Assembly: GCF_034356035.1 (NCBI RefSeq)
Contig: NZ_CP136423.1
Location: forward strand, 1,426,001 to 1,490,000
DNA from: Blautia hydrogenotrophica DSM 10507
GTDB lineage: Bacteria; Bacillota; Clostridia; Lachnospirales; Lachnospiraceae
Direction of reading: 5' to 3'
Length of the DNA stretch: 64,000 nt
Part shown: positions 1 through 8,785 of the stretch, piece by piece
Layout of the letters: every line of letters starts with the position of its first letter
Position numbering within the stretch: the first letter of the stretch is position 1
The notes under the pieces: model-generated
Databases searched by the model: none
The model's input: the letters and a program-made list of their open reading frames with translations, nothing else
Told to the model about the DNA's origin: nothing
Made by a program: the position numbers and the translations under genes

Positions 1-1
1 A

Positions 2-427
2 ATTATTGTGGATATTGGAGCTGTAATACTTTTAGGCGGTACATTATTAAGCCAGATTACACGTCCTGGATATTTAGCAAAACAAATAATAAATGCAGAA
101 ATGGAATTAGTGTTTAGCGAATGGGTTGCTTTCTTAGTTTGCTTTATTATAAAATGCAGTTGTATATTTCTGGCTATTAGGTATTCAAAAAAATTATTTT
201 ATTGTATATCAAAGCAGGAGTCCCCATTTACTGCCAATACAACAAAATGTATCAATATAATTGTTATTTTTACTTTTGCTTCTATGGTTTGTCCTTTGTA
301 TCCATATTATCCTATTAGCTTTTTATCAATTATAGAGGGCATATTTGTAGTTTTAATTTTTAGAAGTATCACGTTGATATTCAAATATGGTTGCAGTTTA
401 CAAAAAGAAATTGATGAGACATTGTAG
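2..427 (+). CDS. DUF2975-like integral membrane protein, 5' end outside the window
   Basis: The reading frame is open to the left edge, so the true start lies upstream; about 140 residues are visible. The protein is hydrophobic, with membrane segments near residues 38-58, 80-98 and 104-125 and a short polar tail. Small membrane proteins of this shape next to a tiny XRE repressor are typical of DUF2975 pairs in Bacillota (family knowledge). The ribosome binding site of the next gene overlaps this gene's stop codon, so the two are almost certainly co-transcribed. Function is unknown. The gene is clearly more AT-rich than the core genes to the right. The DUF2975 assignment rests mainly on architecture and context. 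Confidence 0.6.
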   Translation: MIVDIGAVILLGGTLLSQITRPGYLAKQIINAEMELVFSEWVAFLVCFIIKCSCIFLAIRYSKKLFYCISKQESPFTANTTKCINIIVIFTFASMVCPLYPYYPISFLSIIEGIFVVLIFRSITLIFKYGCSLQKEIDETL

Positions 428-437
428 GAGTAGAGCT

Positions 438-653
438 ATGGCTATTATATTAAGATTAGACAGGGTAATGGCAGATAGAAAAATCAGCTTGAAAGATTTA
501 GCAGAGCAGGTGGGGATTGCAAATATAAATTTATCTAAAATTAAAACAGGAAAAGTGAGTGCAATACGTTTTTCCACGTTAAATGCTATTTGCAAGGCAC
601 TGGATTGTCAGCCTGGGGATATATTGGAATATCAGAAAGACATAGAAGAATAA
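438..653 (+). CDS. Small XRE-family (Cro/C1-type) helix-turn-helix regulator
   Basis: A 71-residue protein that is almost entirely one HTH domain: a helix with KISLKDLAEQVGIANINLSKI (split by the turn) is followed by a second helix containing NAICKALDCQPGDILEY, the usual end of YozG/Cro-type regulators. It should bind DNA as a dimer. The ATG at 438 is chosen because GTAGGAG lies 7 bases upstream; a longer frame back to 387 has no good ribosome binding site. It follows the DUF2975 gene by 10 bases. Such regulators often control their own membrane partner (family knowledge); the target here is inferred. Two hairpins follow as terminators. Confidence 0.85.
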   Translation: MAIILRLDRVMADRKISLKDLAEQVGIANINLSKIKTGKVSAIRFSTLNAICKALDCQPGDILEYQKDIEE

Positions 654-686
654 AATACAATTTTACAACTTCATATCCATACACAC

Positions 687-718
687 AAAGCAGTTAGTCT
701 TAGGATGGACTGCTTTTT
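687..718 (+). terminator. Intrinsic terminator after the XRE gene
   Basis: AAAGCAGT (687-694) pairs with ACTGCTTT (709-716) across a 14-base loop and runs into T residues. Confidence 0.7.
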
Positions 719-752
719 AAAAAGACATCATTTAGGTGTAATGATGTCTTTT
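719..752. terminator. Second tandem hairpin, probably bidirectional terminator
   Basis: AAAAGACATCATT (720-732) and AATGATGTCTTTT (740-752) are perfect complements around a 7-base loop. A-rich and T-rich flanks on both sides allow use on either strand. It directly follows the first terminator. Confidence 0.7.
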
Positions 753-791
753 GAGTGTTATTTTATAAGTCATATCAAGGCTCATTCAATT

Positions 792-810
792 GTGGTAAAT
801 TCGTGGTAAA
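792..810. repeat. Tandem GTGGTAAA direct repeat
   Basis: GTGGTAAA occurs at 792-799 and 803-810, separated by TTC, in an AT-rich gap between the XRE terminators and the next gene. It could be a protein-binding site or a recombination-site remnant; no integrase is in the window. The rest of 753-932 shows nothing I can assign. Confidence 0.35.
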
Positions 811-932
811 ATGAATGTTTTTTATATTTCAAAATGCTTGAAAGTATAGTGTTTATGCGGATCATCAAAAATTAGATATAAAATTTATTAATAAAAGATT
901 TTTCAAATTTTAGTTTACACTTGAATCTAAAA

Positions 933-1268
933 CTATGAATGATGACTTGTGTGCTTTAATTTTAAGATTCCAAGGATTAAGATGGCGATTGCAGTGATTT
1001 CTATTATTAATGTTAAGAAAGGATATTCTGCATAGAGTCTTCGCCGTCCGAAAGGCAGAGAAATTAAATATAGCCCGGCAGTAATAAAAATAACTGCCCA
1101 TATTAGAGTTTTTTTACGTTTTCCTTCTTTTGTCAGATTTTCGTCATATTCCATGTAACAACCGTTGACATCGTTTAAGAAGAATTCTTTGAGAAAAGAT
1201 TTTATTGCACTTCCCCATGAAGAACTCTTTGATTTTGACTTTTTTTTACGTTTCAGTTTGTTAGTCAT
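933..1268 (-). CDS. Small basic membrane protein of unknown function
   Basis: About 111 residues. The N-terminus is very basic and serine-rich (KLKRKKKSKSKSSS), then comes an amphipathic stretch (SAIKSFLKEFFL) and two hydrophobic helices near residues 56-74 and 84-103. This suggests an inner-membrane protein with a cytoplasmic basic tail. The ATG at 1266-1268 is preferred over the one six bases upstream because AGGGGAG then stands 7 bases away instead of one. I do not recognise a family. It points toward the AT-rich edge, and the tRNA terminator at 1490-1519 isolates it from tRNA transcription. Upstream (1269-1489) I see a GGGATAATATCCC palindrome but no convincing promoter. Confidence 0.55.
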   Translation of the reverse strand: MTNKLKRKKKSKSKSSSWGSAIKSFLKEFFLNDVNGCYMEYDENLTKEGKRKKTLIWAVIFITAGLYLISLPFGRRRLYAEYPFLTLIIEITAIAILILGILKLKHTSHHS

Positions 1269-1489
1269 TGACATTCTCCCCTAAAAGGTTTAAATCACTG
1301 GATAGTTCATTTTCTTGAAGCAAGCCCGAGGGTTCCTAGTTTCCTCGGATTGATTTTGTGATATTTAGGGATATTATCCCATATTATTGCGCTTTTAGAA
1401 ATTTTGAGGAATCTTTATCTGTCTGTTATTTTTGGTGTAATAGGGAGGCATTTTCACACATCAGCGTAGTAAGGTCTTTCCTATCAAAC

Positions 1490-1519
1490 GAAAAAGAGCT
1501 CTTGATCTCCAAGAGCTCT
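1490..1519 (-). terminator. tRNA-Glu terminator
   Basis: On the minus strand AGAGCTCTT, a 7-base loop and AAGAGCTCT form a perfect 9-bp stem followed by TTTTT, six bases after the tRNA 3' end. Confidence 0.9.
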
Positions 1520-1524
1520 GAAAA

Positions 1525-1596
1525 CAGTCTGTAGGGGAGTCGAACCCCTGATTCTGCCGTGAGAGGGCAGCGTCTTGACCACTTGACCAACAGACC
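1525..1596 (-). tRNA. tRNA-Glu (anticodon CTC)
   Basis: Read on the minus strand, the acceptor arms GGTCTGT and ACAGACT pair (one G-U at position 1-72), the anticodon stem CTGCC/GGCAG encloses CTCTCAC with anticodon CTC, and the T arm is CAGGGGTTCGACTCCCCT-like with the standard TTCGA loop. The discriminator base is G and no CCA is encoded. Length is 72 nt, normal for tRNA-Glu. It has its own promoter and terminator, so it is a single-gene unit. Confidence 0.93.
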
Positions 1597-1607
1597 CCGT
1601 ATCAACG

Positions 1608-1650
1608 GTACTTGCATATAATACTACATTCTTTTATAATATGCAAGTAC
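1608..1650. repeat. 12-bp inverted repeat enclosing the tRNA-Glu promoter
   Basis: GTACTTGCATAT (1608-1619) and ATATGCAAGTAC (1639-1650) are exact inverted repeats 19 bases apart. One arm contains the -35 element and the other covers most of the -10 and start region of the minus-strand promoter. Confidence 0.8.
1618..1646 (-). promoter_or_regulatory. Sigma-A-type promoter of tRNA-Glu
   Basis: On the minus strand TTGCAT (1646-1641) and TATTAT (1623-1618) are separated by exactly 17 bases. Transcription should start about 10 bases before the mature tRNA. Confidence 0.8.
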
Positions 1651-1838
1651 TTTTTTCAAAAAATTACATGTTTTGTCATATCGGGCTCTGTGTCTCGAAA
1701 ATTTTTGCTTAAGACACAGGCGGATTTGCAGCGCTGCACAAAGCTTTAGTGGTGTGTGAATGCTCTCAGATGTGAGAAAGCAAAGGAAAAGACAAAGCGG
1801 TGGAGAGAAGAAGCGTGCCGCAGGAAGGAAGACGAAAA

Positions 1839-2675
1839 ATGAGAGGAAAGATAGATCTTCATGTTCACTCGAATTACTCAGATGGGACCTACACTCCGCA
1901 GGAGCTGGTAAGGATAGCCCTGGAAAAAGGCCTGAGAGCTTTTGCACTGACAGATCACGATACGACAGAGGGAATCCCGTTGGCGGCGGAGGCGGCAAGG
2001 GGCACTGGCTTGGAGGTGATTCCGGGAATCGAGTTTTCCACCTCTTATCAAGGGAAGGATGTGCATATATTAGGTCTGGGAATCTGCCCGGAGGACCGAA
2101 GCTTTCAGGAACAGCTGGAATATTTCAAGACTTCTCGAGAGAGGCGCAATGAGAAGATTATCCAAAAAATGCAGGAAAAGGGACTTCCCATCAGCCAGGA
2201 AGCTTTGGAGAAGAAGTTTCCCGGGGCGGTGGTGACACGGGCGCATTTTGCCCGCTATCTGAAGGAGGAAGGATTGGTCGGTTCGAACCAGGAGGCTTTT
2301 GATCGGTATCTGGGAGACCATGCCTGCTGTTTCGTCCCCAGGGAAAAGGTGACTCCGGTCCAGGCAGTGCGTTTGATTAAAGAAAACGGTGGGTATGCAG
2401 TGCTGGCTCATCCATTGATTTATGGAATGGCTAAGGAAAAATTGGAGAATCTGGTTAAAGAGCTGAAAATTTTTGGTTTGGACGGTATTGAAGCGATTTA
2501 TTCACAGAATCGGTGGAATGATGAAGGACAGATGCGTGCATTGGCTAAAAGACATGGGTTAAAGATCACAGGGGGGTCTGACTATCATGGAGCCAACAAA
2601 CCGGGGATTGAGATGGGGTGCGGAAAAGGAAACTTAAGCATCCCTTATGAGATTTGGGAAAATTTAAAGAGATAG
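1839..2675 (+). CDS. PHP-domain phosphoesterase (nucleoside 3',5'-bisphosphate phosphatase / TrpH type)
   Basis: A 278-residue PHP-superfamily metal-dependent phosphoesterase. The N-terminal metal motif is DLHVHSNYSDG with H8 and H10, followed by LTDHDT (D39-H40-D41), PGIEFS, VLAHP and GSDYHG, the usual metal ligands of the fold. Relatives such as RnaAM/YciV remove the 3' phosphate of nucleoside 3',5'-bisphosphates and trim short RNAs; the exact substrate here is inferred. The start at 1839 is supported by GGAAGGAAG about 10 bases upstream and because the core motif then begins at residue 5; an earlier in-frame ATG at 1800 would add 13 unconserved residues. It is followed by the parE promoter. 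No clear promoter was seen in 1651-1838. Confidence 0.85.
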   Translation: MRGKIDLHVHSNYSDGTYTPQELVRIALEKGLRAFALTDHDTTEGIPLAAEAARGTGLEVIPGIEFSTSYQGKDVHILGLGICPEDRSFQEQLEYFKTSRERRNEKIIQKMQEKGLPISQEALEKKFPGAVVTRAHFARYLKEEGLVGSNQEAFDRYLGDHACCFVPREKVTPVQAVRLIKENGGYAVLAHPLIYGMAKEKLENLVKELKIFGLDGIEAIYSQNRWNDEGQMRALAKRHGLKITGGSDYHGANKPGIEMGCGKGNLSIPYEIWENLKR

Positions 2676-2678
2676 GAT

Positions 2679-2708
2679 TTGCATTTTAAAGGAAAATGTT
2701 GTTATAAT
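2679..2708 (+). promoter_or_regulatory. Promoter of parE-parC
   Basis: TTGCAT (2679-2684) and consensus TATAAT (2703-2708) with an 18-base spacer, about 57 bases before the parE start. Confidence 0.75.
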
Positions 2709-2765
2709 ATGGAACAGTTATCGAAGGCCAGGGATTGTGCCGGATAGAAAGAAAGGATTGAAAAA

Positions 2766-4691
2766 ATGGCAAAAAAGAATACTTACGATGCGGCCAGCAT
2801 ATCCGTTCTGGAGGGCTTAGAGGCTGTTCGAAAAAGACCGGGAATGTATATCGGAAGTGTATCTCGCAAAGGATTAAATCATCTAATCTATGAGATTGTT
2901 GACAACGCAGTAGATGAGCATTTGGCAGGATACTGCAGTCATATACGGGTCGTGTTGGAGAAAGATGGTTCCTGTACGGTGTCTGACAACGGCAGGGGGA
3001 TTCCGGTGGATCTCCATGAGAAAGGAATGTCCGCGGAACGACTGGTGTTTACCACGCTCCACGCGGGAGGAAAATTTGATGATTCTGCCTATAAAACAAG
3101 CGGCGGTCTTCACGGAGTAGGTTCTTCTGTAGTAAATGCGCTGTCGACTTATTTAGATATAAAAATCAGCAGGGACGGTTATATTCACCACGATCATTAT
3201 GAGAGAGGAATACCGACCATTGAGTTGGAAAACGGATTGCTGCCCCGAATCGGAAAGACGAAAGAGACGGGGACCTGCGTGAATTTTTCACCAGACCCAG
3301 AGATCTTTGAAAAGACCCGGTTTTCTGCCACGGAGGTCAAAAGCCGTCTGCATGAGACCGCTTATCTGAATCCTGCCCTCACGATAGAGTTTGAAGATTC
3401 GCGTGCAGAGACGGCACAAAAGGTGGTTTACCATGAGCCGGAAGGGATCGTGGGATTTATCCGGGAATTGAATCAGAGCAAAGAAGTACTGCACAAACCT
3501 GTGTTTCTGAAAGGGGAGTCAGAAGGCATTTCCGTGGAGGCTGCCTTTCAGTTTACCAATGAATTTCATGAAAATGTGTTGGGATTTTGCAACAATATAT
3601 ATAACGCAGAAGGAGGAACACACCTGACAGGATTTAAGACGACGTTTACCAGTGTGATGAATACTTATGCTAGGGAATTGGGCGTTTTAAAGGAGAAGGA
3701 CAGCAACTTTACCGGGGCGGATATCCGAAACGGTATGACGGCGGTAGTTTCCATTAAGCATCCTGCTCCTAGATTTGAAGGACAGACCAAGACGAAACTA
3801 GACAATCAGGATGCAGCCCGGGTGACTGGGAAGGTTTTGGGAGAACAGCTAGTTTTATATTTTGATCGGAACTTAGAGGAGTTAAAAGCAGTTCTCTCCT
3901 GTGCGGAGAAGGCCGCGAAGATTCGAAAGACCGAAGAGAGAGCAAAGACGAATCTGTTGTCCAAACAGAAGTATTCCTTTGACTCCAATGGAAAGCTGGC
4001 CAACTGCGAGAAGAAAGACCCTTCTGTCTGTGAAATCTTCATTGTGGAGGGAGATTCTGCTGGTGGGTCCGCGAAGACAGCCCGTGATCGGAATTACCAG
4101 GCGATTTTGCCCATAAGGGGCAAAATTTTGAATGTGGAAAAGGCCACGATCGATAAGGTCTTGGCAAATGCGGAGATCAAGACGATGATTAATGCTTTTG
4201 GCTGTGGTTTCTCCGAAGGGTATGGAAATGATTTCGATATCACGAAGCTGCGGTATGACAAGATTATTATTATGGCAGATGCAGATGTGGACGGAGCTCA
4301 TATCTCCACGCTTTTGCTGACGTTGTTCTATCGTTTTATGCCGGAATTGATCTATGAGGGTCATGTATATATTGCGATGCCGCCTCTGTATAAGGTGATG
4401 CCGAAGAAAGGGGCGGAAGAATATTTGTATGATGATAAGGCATTGGAGAGATATCGAAAGACCCACAAGAGCGGGACTTTTACACTGCAAAGATACAAGG
4501 GACTCGGAGAGATGGATGCGCAGCAGCTCTGGGAGACAACCTTAAATCCCCAGACGAGAATTCTGCGCCGGGTGGAGATCGAGGACGCACGGCTGGCTTC
4601 CAGCGTGACGGAGGTGCTGATGGGGACGGAAGTGCCGCCCCGCAAGGCGTTTATCTATGAACACGCTCAGGACGCCCAGTTGGATGTATAG
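2766..4691 (+). CDS. parE: DNA topoisomerase IV subunit B (ParE)
   Basis: A 641-residue type IIA topoisomerase ATPase subunit. The GHKL ATPase motifs are clear: EIVDNAVDEH near residue 45, DNGRGIPV near 76 and GGLHGVGSSVVNALS near 117. The TOPRIM metal motifs are EGDSAGG near 428 and DADVDGAH near 505. With ParC it decatenates chromosomes and relaxes supercoils using ATP. GyrB is close in sequence. I call ParE because the pair lies away from dnaA-recF genes, the partner lacks a GyrA box, and the partner has the ParC-type Ser/Glu quinolone pocket. parC follows 11 bases later in the same operon. Confidence 0.85.
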   Translation: MAKKNTYDAASISVLEGLEAVRKRPGMYIGSVSRKGLNHLIYEIVDNAVDEHLAGYCSHIRVVLEKDGSCTVSDNGRGIPVDLHEKGMSAERLVFTTLHAGGKFDDSAYKTSGGLHGVGSSVVNALSTYLDIKISRDGYIHHDHYERGIPTIELENGLLPRIGKTKETGTCVNFSPDPEIFEKTRFSATEVKSRLHETAYLNPALTIEFEDSRAETAQKVVYHEPEGIVGFIRELNQSKEVLHKPVFLKGESEGISVEAAFQFTNEFHENVLGFCNNIYNAEGGTHLTGFKTTFTSVMNTYARELGVLKEKDSNFTGADIRNGMTAVVSIKHPAPRFEGQTKTKLDNQDAARVTGKVLGEQLVLYFDRNLEELKAVLSCAEKAAKIRKTEERAKTNLLSKQKYSFDSNGKLANCEKKDPSVCEIFIVEGDSAGGSAKTARDRNYQAILPIRGKILNVEKATIDKVLANAEIKTMINAFGCGFSEGYGNDFDITKLRYDKIIIMADADVDGAHISTLLLTLFYRFMPELIYEGHVYIAMPPLYKVMPKKGAEEYLYDDKALERYRKTHKSGTFTLQRYKGLGEMDAQQLWETTLNPQTRILRRVEIEDARLASSVTEVLMGTEVPPRKAFIYEHAQDAQLDV

Positions 4692-4702
4692 GAGGGTGAC
4701 AG

Positions 4703-6949
4703 ATGCAAGAGAAAAACGATCAGATTATCCGCACAGATTATGCGGAGATTATGCAGAAATCATATATTGACTATGCCATGAGCGTCATCATCGCCAGAGC
4801 GCTTCCAGATGTCCGGGATGGTTTAAAACCGGTACAGAGAAGAACGTTGTACGATATGTATGAACTGGGAATACGTTATGACCGGCCTTACCGTAAGTGT
4901 GCGAGAATCGTGGGAGATACCATGGGTAAGTATCATCCCCATGGGGACAGCTCGATTTATGAAGCTTTGGTGGTTATGGCCCAGGAGTTCAAAAAAGGCC
5001 AGACTTTGGTGGATGGCCATGGAAATTTCGGTTCCATCGAGGGAGATGGAGCGGCTGCCATGCGATATACAGAGGCACGGCTTCAAAAGCTGACTCAGGA
5101 GGTCTATCTGGCTGACCTGGACAAAAACGTGGTAGATTTTATACCAAATTTCGATGAGACGGAGAAGGAACCGGAAGTGCTGCCTGTGAAGATTCCCAAT
5201 CTGCTTGTCAACGGAGCGGACGGAATCGCCGTGGGAATGGCTACCAGCATCCCGCCCCATAATCTGGGGGAGGTGATCGACGGGGTCAAGGCTTACATGA
5301 AGAATAACGACATCACCACGAAAGGGCTGATGCGCTACATCAAAGGGCCGGATTTTCCCACGGGAGGAATCGTAGTAAATCAGGATGAGCTGAGAAAAAT
5401 CTACGAGACTGGGAGCGGAAAGATTCGTCTGAGAGGAAAGGTGGAGATAGAAAAAGCCAAGGGAGGCAGACTCCACCTGGTTATCACAGAGATTCCTTAT
5501 ACCATGATCGGCGCCAACATCGGAAAATTTCTCAATGATGTGGCCACCTTGGTGGAGTCCAAGAAGACGACTGATATCTTAGACATTTCCAATCAATCCT
5601 CCAAAGAGGGAATTCGCATTGTGCTGGAGCTGCGCCGGGATACGGATGTGGACAACCTGGTCAATATGCTGTATAAGAAGACTCGTTTGGAGGACACCTT
5701 CGGAGTGAACATGCTGGCGGTGGCAGATGGAAGGCCGGAGACGCTGAGCTTAAAGCAGGTGGTGGAACACCATGTGGAATTTCAGTTTGAGATTGCCAAT
5801 CGGAAGTACCGGACTTTGTTGGACAAGGAGCTGGAAAAGAAAGAGGTCCAAGAGGGACTGATGAAGGCGGTAGATGTCATCGACTTAATTATCGAAATTC
5901 TGAGAGGCAGCAAGAATCAGCAGCAGGTGAAGAAATGTCTGACCACTGGTGAGACGGAAGGGATTCGTTTTAAGTCCAAGGCAAGCCAGAAAGCGGCGGC
6001 TCAGCTTCGATTCACAGAGCGCCAGGCCACGGCAATCCTAGAGATGCGGCTGTACCGTCTGATTGGTCTGGAGATGGAAGCTTTGTTGAAGGAGCATGAG
6101 GCTACGCTAGAGCACATAGCCAAGTATGAGGACTTGCTGAATAACTATGATTCCATGGCTCAGGCGATCATGAATGAGCTGGACGCGGTGAAAAAAGAGT
6201 TTGGAAGGAAGCGCAGGACCGCTCTGGAAAATGCGCAGGAAGCGGTCTTTGAGGAGAAAAAGATCGAGGAGATGGAAGTGTGGTTCCTGATGGACCGTTT
6301 TGGTTATGTGAAAACCATAGACCGGCAGACTTATGAGAGGAATAAGGAGAATGCCTGCAGCGAGAGTAAGTATCTGTTTTCCTGCATGAACACGGACCGG
6401 ATCTGTATTTTTACGGATGCAGGAAGGATGCACGCAGTCAAGGTCTTGGATATTCCACTGGTGAAGTTCCGAGATAAGGGGGTTCCAGTGGATAATCTGA
6501 GCAACTATAACAGCCAGGAGGAACAGATTCTCTACGTGGCGGGTATGGAGGAGCTGAAGCACTCTCAGCTTTTGTTTGCGACACAGAAAGCCATGCTGAA
6601 GCAGGTGAGCGGACAGGAGTTCGATGTGACCAAGCGGACGATTATGGCCACGAAGCTGACAGAGGGCGACAAGGTGATTTTTGTAGCTCCTTCAGATGCC
6701 ATGGAGTATGTTGTTTTGCAAAGCACACAAGGGTATTTTCTACGTTTTCTGAAGCAGGAGGTTCCCGAGAAGAAAAAAGGGGCCATCGGCGTGAGGGGAA
6801 TGCGCTTAGGAGAGCAAGACCAACTGGAACATGCCTATTTGTTGGAAGGACATACGGAGTATACGATTGAGTATAAGGAAAAGAAACTTACGCTGAATAG
6901 ACTACGTCTGGCGAAGAGAGACACCAAGGGCACCAAGAGTCGTGCATAG
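4703..6949 (+). CDS. parC: DNA topoisomerase IV subunit A (ParC)
   Basis: A 748-residue breakage-reunion subunit. [20 protein letters not shown] opens the winged-helix region, the catalytic tyrosine is Y122 in AAAMRYTE, and the quinolone pocket [12 protein letters not shown] carries Ser83 and Glu87 (GyrA numbering). These are wild-type residues, with Glu as in ParC. The C-terminal part has beta-pinwheel repeats but no QRRGGKG-type GyrA box, which argues for topoisomerase IV over gyrase. A coiled-coil segment rich in E/K lies near residues 440-510. GGAGG stands before the start, and a new promoter (6964) begins just past the stop. No obvious terminator follows parC. Confidence 0.85.
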   Translation: MQEKNDQIIRTDYAEIMQKSYIDYAMSVIIARALPDVRDGLKPVQRRTLYDMYELGIRYDRPYRKCARIVGDTMGKYHPHGDSSIYEALVVMAQEFKKGQTLVDGHGNFGSIEGDGAAAMRYTEARLQKLTQEVYLADLDKNVVDFIPNFDETEKEPEVLPVKIPNLLVNGADGIAVGMATSIPPHNLGEVIDGVKAYMKNNDITTKGLMRYIKGPDFPTGGIVVNQDELRKIYETGSGKIRLRGKVEIEKAKGGRLHLVITEIPYTMIGANIGKFLNDVATLVESKKTTDILDISNQSSKEGIRIVLELRRDTDVDNLVNMLYKKTRLEDTFGVNMLAVADGRPETLSLKQVVEHHVEFQFEIANRKYRTLLDKELEKKEVQEGLMKAVDVIDLIIEILRGSKNQQQVKKCLTTGETEGIRFKSKASQKAAAQLRFTERQATAILEMRLYRLIGLEMEALLKEHEATLEHIAKYEDLLNNYDSMAQAIMNELDAVKKEFGRKRRTALENAQEAVFEEKKIEEMEVWFLMDRFGYVKTIDRQTYERNKENACSESKYLFSCMNTDRICIFTDAGRMHAVKVLDIPLVKFRDKGVPVDNLSNYNSQEEQILYVAGMEELKHSQLLFATQKAMLKQVSGQEFDVTKRTIMATKLTEGDKVIFVAPSDAMEYVVLQSTQGYFLRFLKQEVPEKKKGAIGVRGMRLGEQDQLEHAYLLEGHTEYTIEYKEKKLTLNRLRLAKRDTKGTKSRA

Positions 6950-6963
6950 CTGGAAAATGCTGC

Positions 6964-6992
6964 TTGATTTTCTGGTCCGTTGGTGTTACAAT
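6964..6992 (+). promoter_or_regulatory. Promoter of the rimP-nusA-infB operon
   Basis: TTGATT (6964-6969), 17-base spacer, TACAAT (6987-6992). It gives an approximately 80-nt leader before rimP. Confidence 0.75.
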
Positions 6993-7023
6993 GAATAAGA
7001 TGTAAATGAGACTGACAACGTAG

Positions 7024-7049
7024 GAGTGGACCGAGAGGTCCACTCTTTT
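7024..7049 (+). terminator. Leader hairpin with T tract before rimP (candidate attenuator)
   Basis: GAGTGGACC (7024-7032), loop GAGA and GGTCCACTC (7037-7045) form a perfect 9-bp stem followed by TTTT. It lies between the operon promoter and rimP, so it would end transcription of the operon unless bypassed. It could also be the parC terminator. The geometry fits an attenuator in a nusA operon leader (inference). Confidence 0.7.
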
Positions 7050-7079
7050 ATGTGAGAGGGAAAGATAGGTGGTGAGAAA

Positions 7080-7547
7080 TTGAGCAGAAAAGAAGTCTAT
7101 GAGCAAAGAGCAGAGGAGATGATACTCCCTCTAGTGGAAGCTCAGCGATTTGAGCTGGTGGATGTAGAGTATGTCAAGGAAGCCGGAAACTGGTATCTCA
7201 GAGTGTATATTGACAAAGAAGGAGGAATCACCGTAGACGACTGTGAATTGATCAGCCGTGCGTTCAGCGATCTACTGGATGAGGCGGATTTTATTGAAGA
7301 CAGTTATATTCTGGAAGTGAGTTCCCCGGGACTTGGACGTCCTTTAAAGAAAGAGAAGGACTATGCCAGAAGCATGGGGAAGGAGCTGGAGATCAGAACT
7401 TATCGCCCCATCGATAAACAAAAAGAATTTTATGGTATTTTGCTTGCATATGATAATAATAGTGTGACCATTGAAGAACAAGATAAGACCAGGAGGACCT
7501 TCGAAAAAAAAGAGATCGCCCTAATCCGCCTGGCCATTGATTTTTAG
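7080..7547 (+). CDS. rimP: Ribosome maturation factor RimP
   Basis: 155 residues, the normal length for RimP, a cytoplasmic factor needed for late 30S assembly. The N-terminal alpha/beta domain contains FELVDVEYVKEAGNWYLRVY and DDCELISRAFSDLLDEAD; SPGLGRPLKKEKDY is the family hallmark near residue 84. The C-terminal Sm-like domain follows (GILLAYDNNSVTIEEQ). The start is TTG at 7080, with AGGTGG 7 bases upstream. It heads the operon and is followed by nusA after 20 bases, the classic order. Confidence 0.93.
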   Translation: MSRKEVYEQRAEEMILPLVEAQRFELVDVEYVKEAGNWYLRVYIDKEGGITVDDCELISRAFSDLLDEADFIEDSYILEVSSPGLGRPLKKEKDYARSMGKELEIRTYRPIDKQKEFYGILLAYDNNSVTIEEQDKTRRTFEKKEIALIRLAIDF

Positions 7548-7567
7548 TTTAGGAGGAAAAAAGAAAA

Positions 7568-8785
7568 ATGAACACAGAGTTATTGGGAGCATTGGAGATT
7601 TTGGAGAAAGAAAAGAACATCAGCAAAGACACTTTGTTGGATGCGATTGAGCAATCCTTAATCCAGGCCTGTAAGAATCACTATGGAAAGGCGGACAATG
7701 TCAAGGTCAGCATTGACCCTCAAACTTGTGATTTCAGTGTGTACGCAGAGCGTACAGTGGTGGAGCAGGTAGAAGATCCCGTGATGGAGATTTCCCTGGA
7801 GAACGCGTTGAAGATCAGCGCCAGGGCAGAAGTCGGCGATGTGATTAAAGTGCCGATTAACTCCAAAGAATTTGGCCGTATTGCTACCCAGAATGCCAAA
7901 AATGTGATTCTTCAGAAGATCCGCGAGGAGGAACGAAAGGTACTCTACAACCAGTATTACGGCAAAGAGAAGGATGTGGTTACGGGTATTGTTCAGAGAA
8001 ATCTGGGCAAGAATGTGAGTATCAATCTGGGAAAAGCGGATGCTCTTCTCAACGAGAACGAGCAGGTTAAGACAGAGGTGTTCCATCCGACAGAGAGAAT
8101 CAAAGTTTATATCCTGGAAGTAAAGGATACGCCGAAAGGTCCGAGAATCTTGGTGTCCAGGACACACCCTGAGCTGGTAAAGAGACTTTTTGAGTCAGAG
8201 GTGGCTGAGGTGAGAGAGGGAATTGTGGAGATCAAGAGTATTGCCCGGGAAGCTGGTTCTAGAACTAAGATTGCAGTGTGGTCCAACGATCCGGACGTAG
8301 ATCCGGTGGGAGCTTGTGTCGGAATGAACGGGGCGAGAGTGAATGCGATTGTCAGTGAGCTTCGAGGAGAGAAAATTGATATCATCAATTGGAGTGAGAA
8401 TCCTGCGATCTTGATTGAAAATGCTCTGAGTCCTGCGAAGGTTATCGCCGTGATGGCGGACCCGGATGAGAAGACGGCTCTGGTTGTGGTGCCGGATTAC
8501 CAACTTTCATTGGCAATCGGAAAAGAAGGACAGAATGCGCGCTTGGCAGCCAGACTGACAGGATTTAAGATCGACATTAAGAGTGAAACTCAGGCCAAGG
8601 AGGCAGGAGACTTCTATGACTATGAAGACGATGAATATGAGGATGAGTATGAAGAGTTCGAAGAGTCAGAAGAAGCGGAAGAGTTTGCTAGGCCAGCAGA
8701 AGAGCTGAGCGAAGACGGGGAAGTTCTTGATCTGAATGAATACGGTTACGAAAAGGAGACCGGGGAAGATGAAGACGAGAGGTAA
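7568..8785 (+). CDS. nusA: Transcription termination/antitermination factor NusA
   Basis: 405 residues: N-terminal RNA-polymerase-binding domain (1-130), S1 domain (about 133-200), and two KH domains with [14 protein letters not shown] near 245 and [17 protein letters not shown] near 318. NusA binds RNA polymerase and nascent RNA, stimulates pausing and intrinsic termination, and takes part in rRNA antitermination. The C-terminal 55 residues are an extremely acidic tail (repeated D/E/Y), longer than in Bacillus NusA. AGGAGG stands 8 bases before the ATG. The stop overlaps the next gene. As in other bacteria, NusA may regulate its own operon; the leader hairpin at 7024 is a possible site. Confidence 0.95.
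   Translation: MNTELLGALEILEKEKNISKDTLLDAIEQSLIQACKNHYGKADNVKVSIDPQTCDFSVYAERTVVEQVEDPVMEISLENALKISARAEVGDVIKVPINSKEFGRIATQNAKNVILQKIREEERKVLYNQYYGKEKDVVTGIVQRNLGKNVSINLGKADALLNENEQVKTEVFHPTERIKVYILEVKDTPKGPRILVSRTHPELVKRLFESEVAEVREGIVEIKSIAREAGSRTKIAVWSNDPDVDPVGACVGMNGARVNAIVSELRGEKIDIINWSENPAILIENALSPAKVIAVMADPDEKTALVVVPDYQLSLAIGKEGQNARLAARLTGFKIDIKSETQAKEAGDFYDYEDDEYEDEYEEFEESEEAEEFARPAEELSEDGEVLDLNEYGYEKETGEDEDER

Noticed and set aside
1345..1390. GGGATAATATCCC palindrome as promoter or operator of the 933-1268 gene
   Set aside because: The possible -10 inside it has no acceptable -35 at 16-18 bases, so it was not listed as a site.
1624..1998. Minus-strand 124-residue frame rich in proline and leucine
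   Set aside because: It lies opposite the PHP gene start, has no ribosome binding site and no recognisable domain; it is a shadow of the real gene.
2766..6949. DNA gyrase (gyrB-gyrA) as the identity of the topoisomerase pair
   Set aside because: The A subunit lacks a GyrA box, the quinolone pocket is Ser/Glu as in ParC, and the dnaA-dnaN-recF context is absent. Gyrase cannot be fully excluded without a tree.
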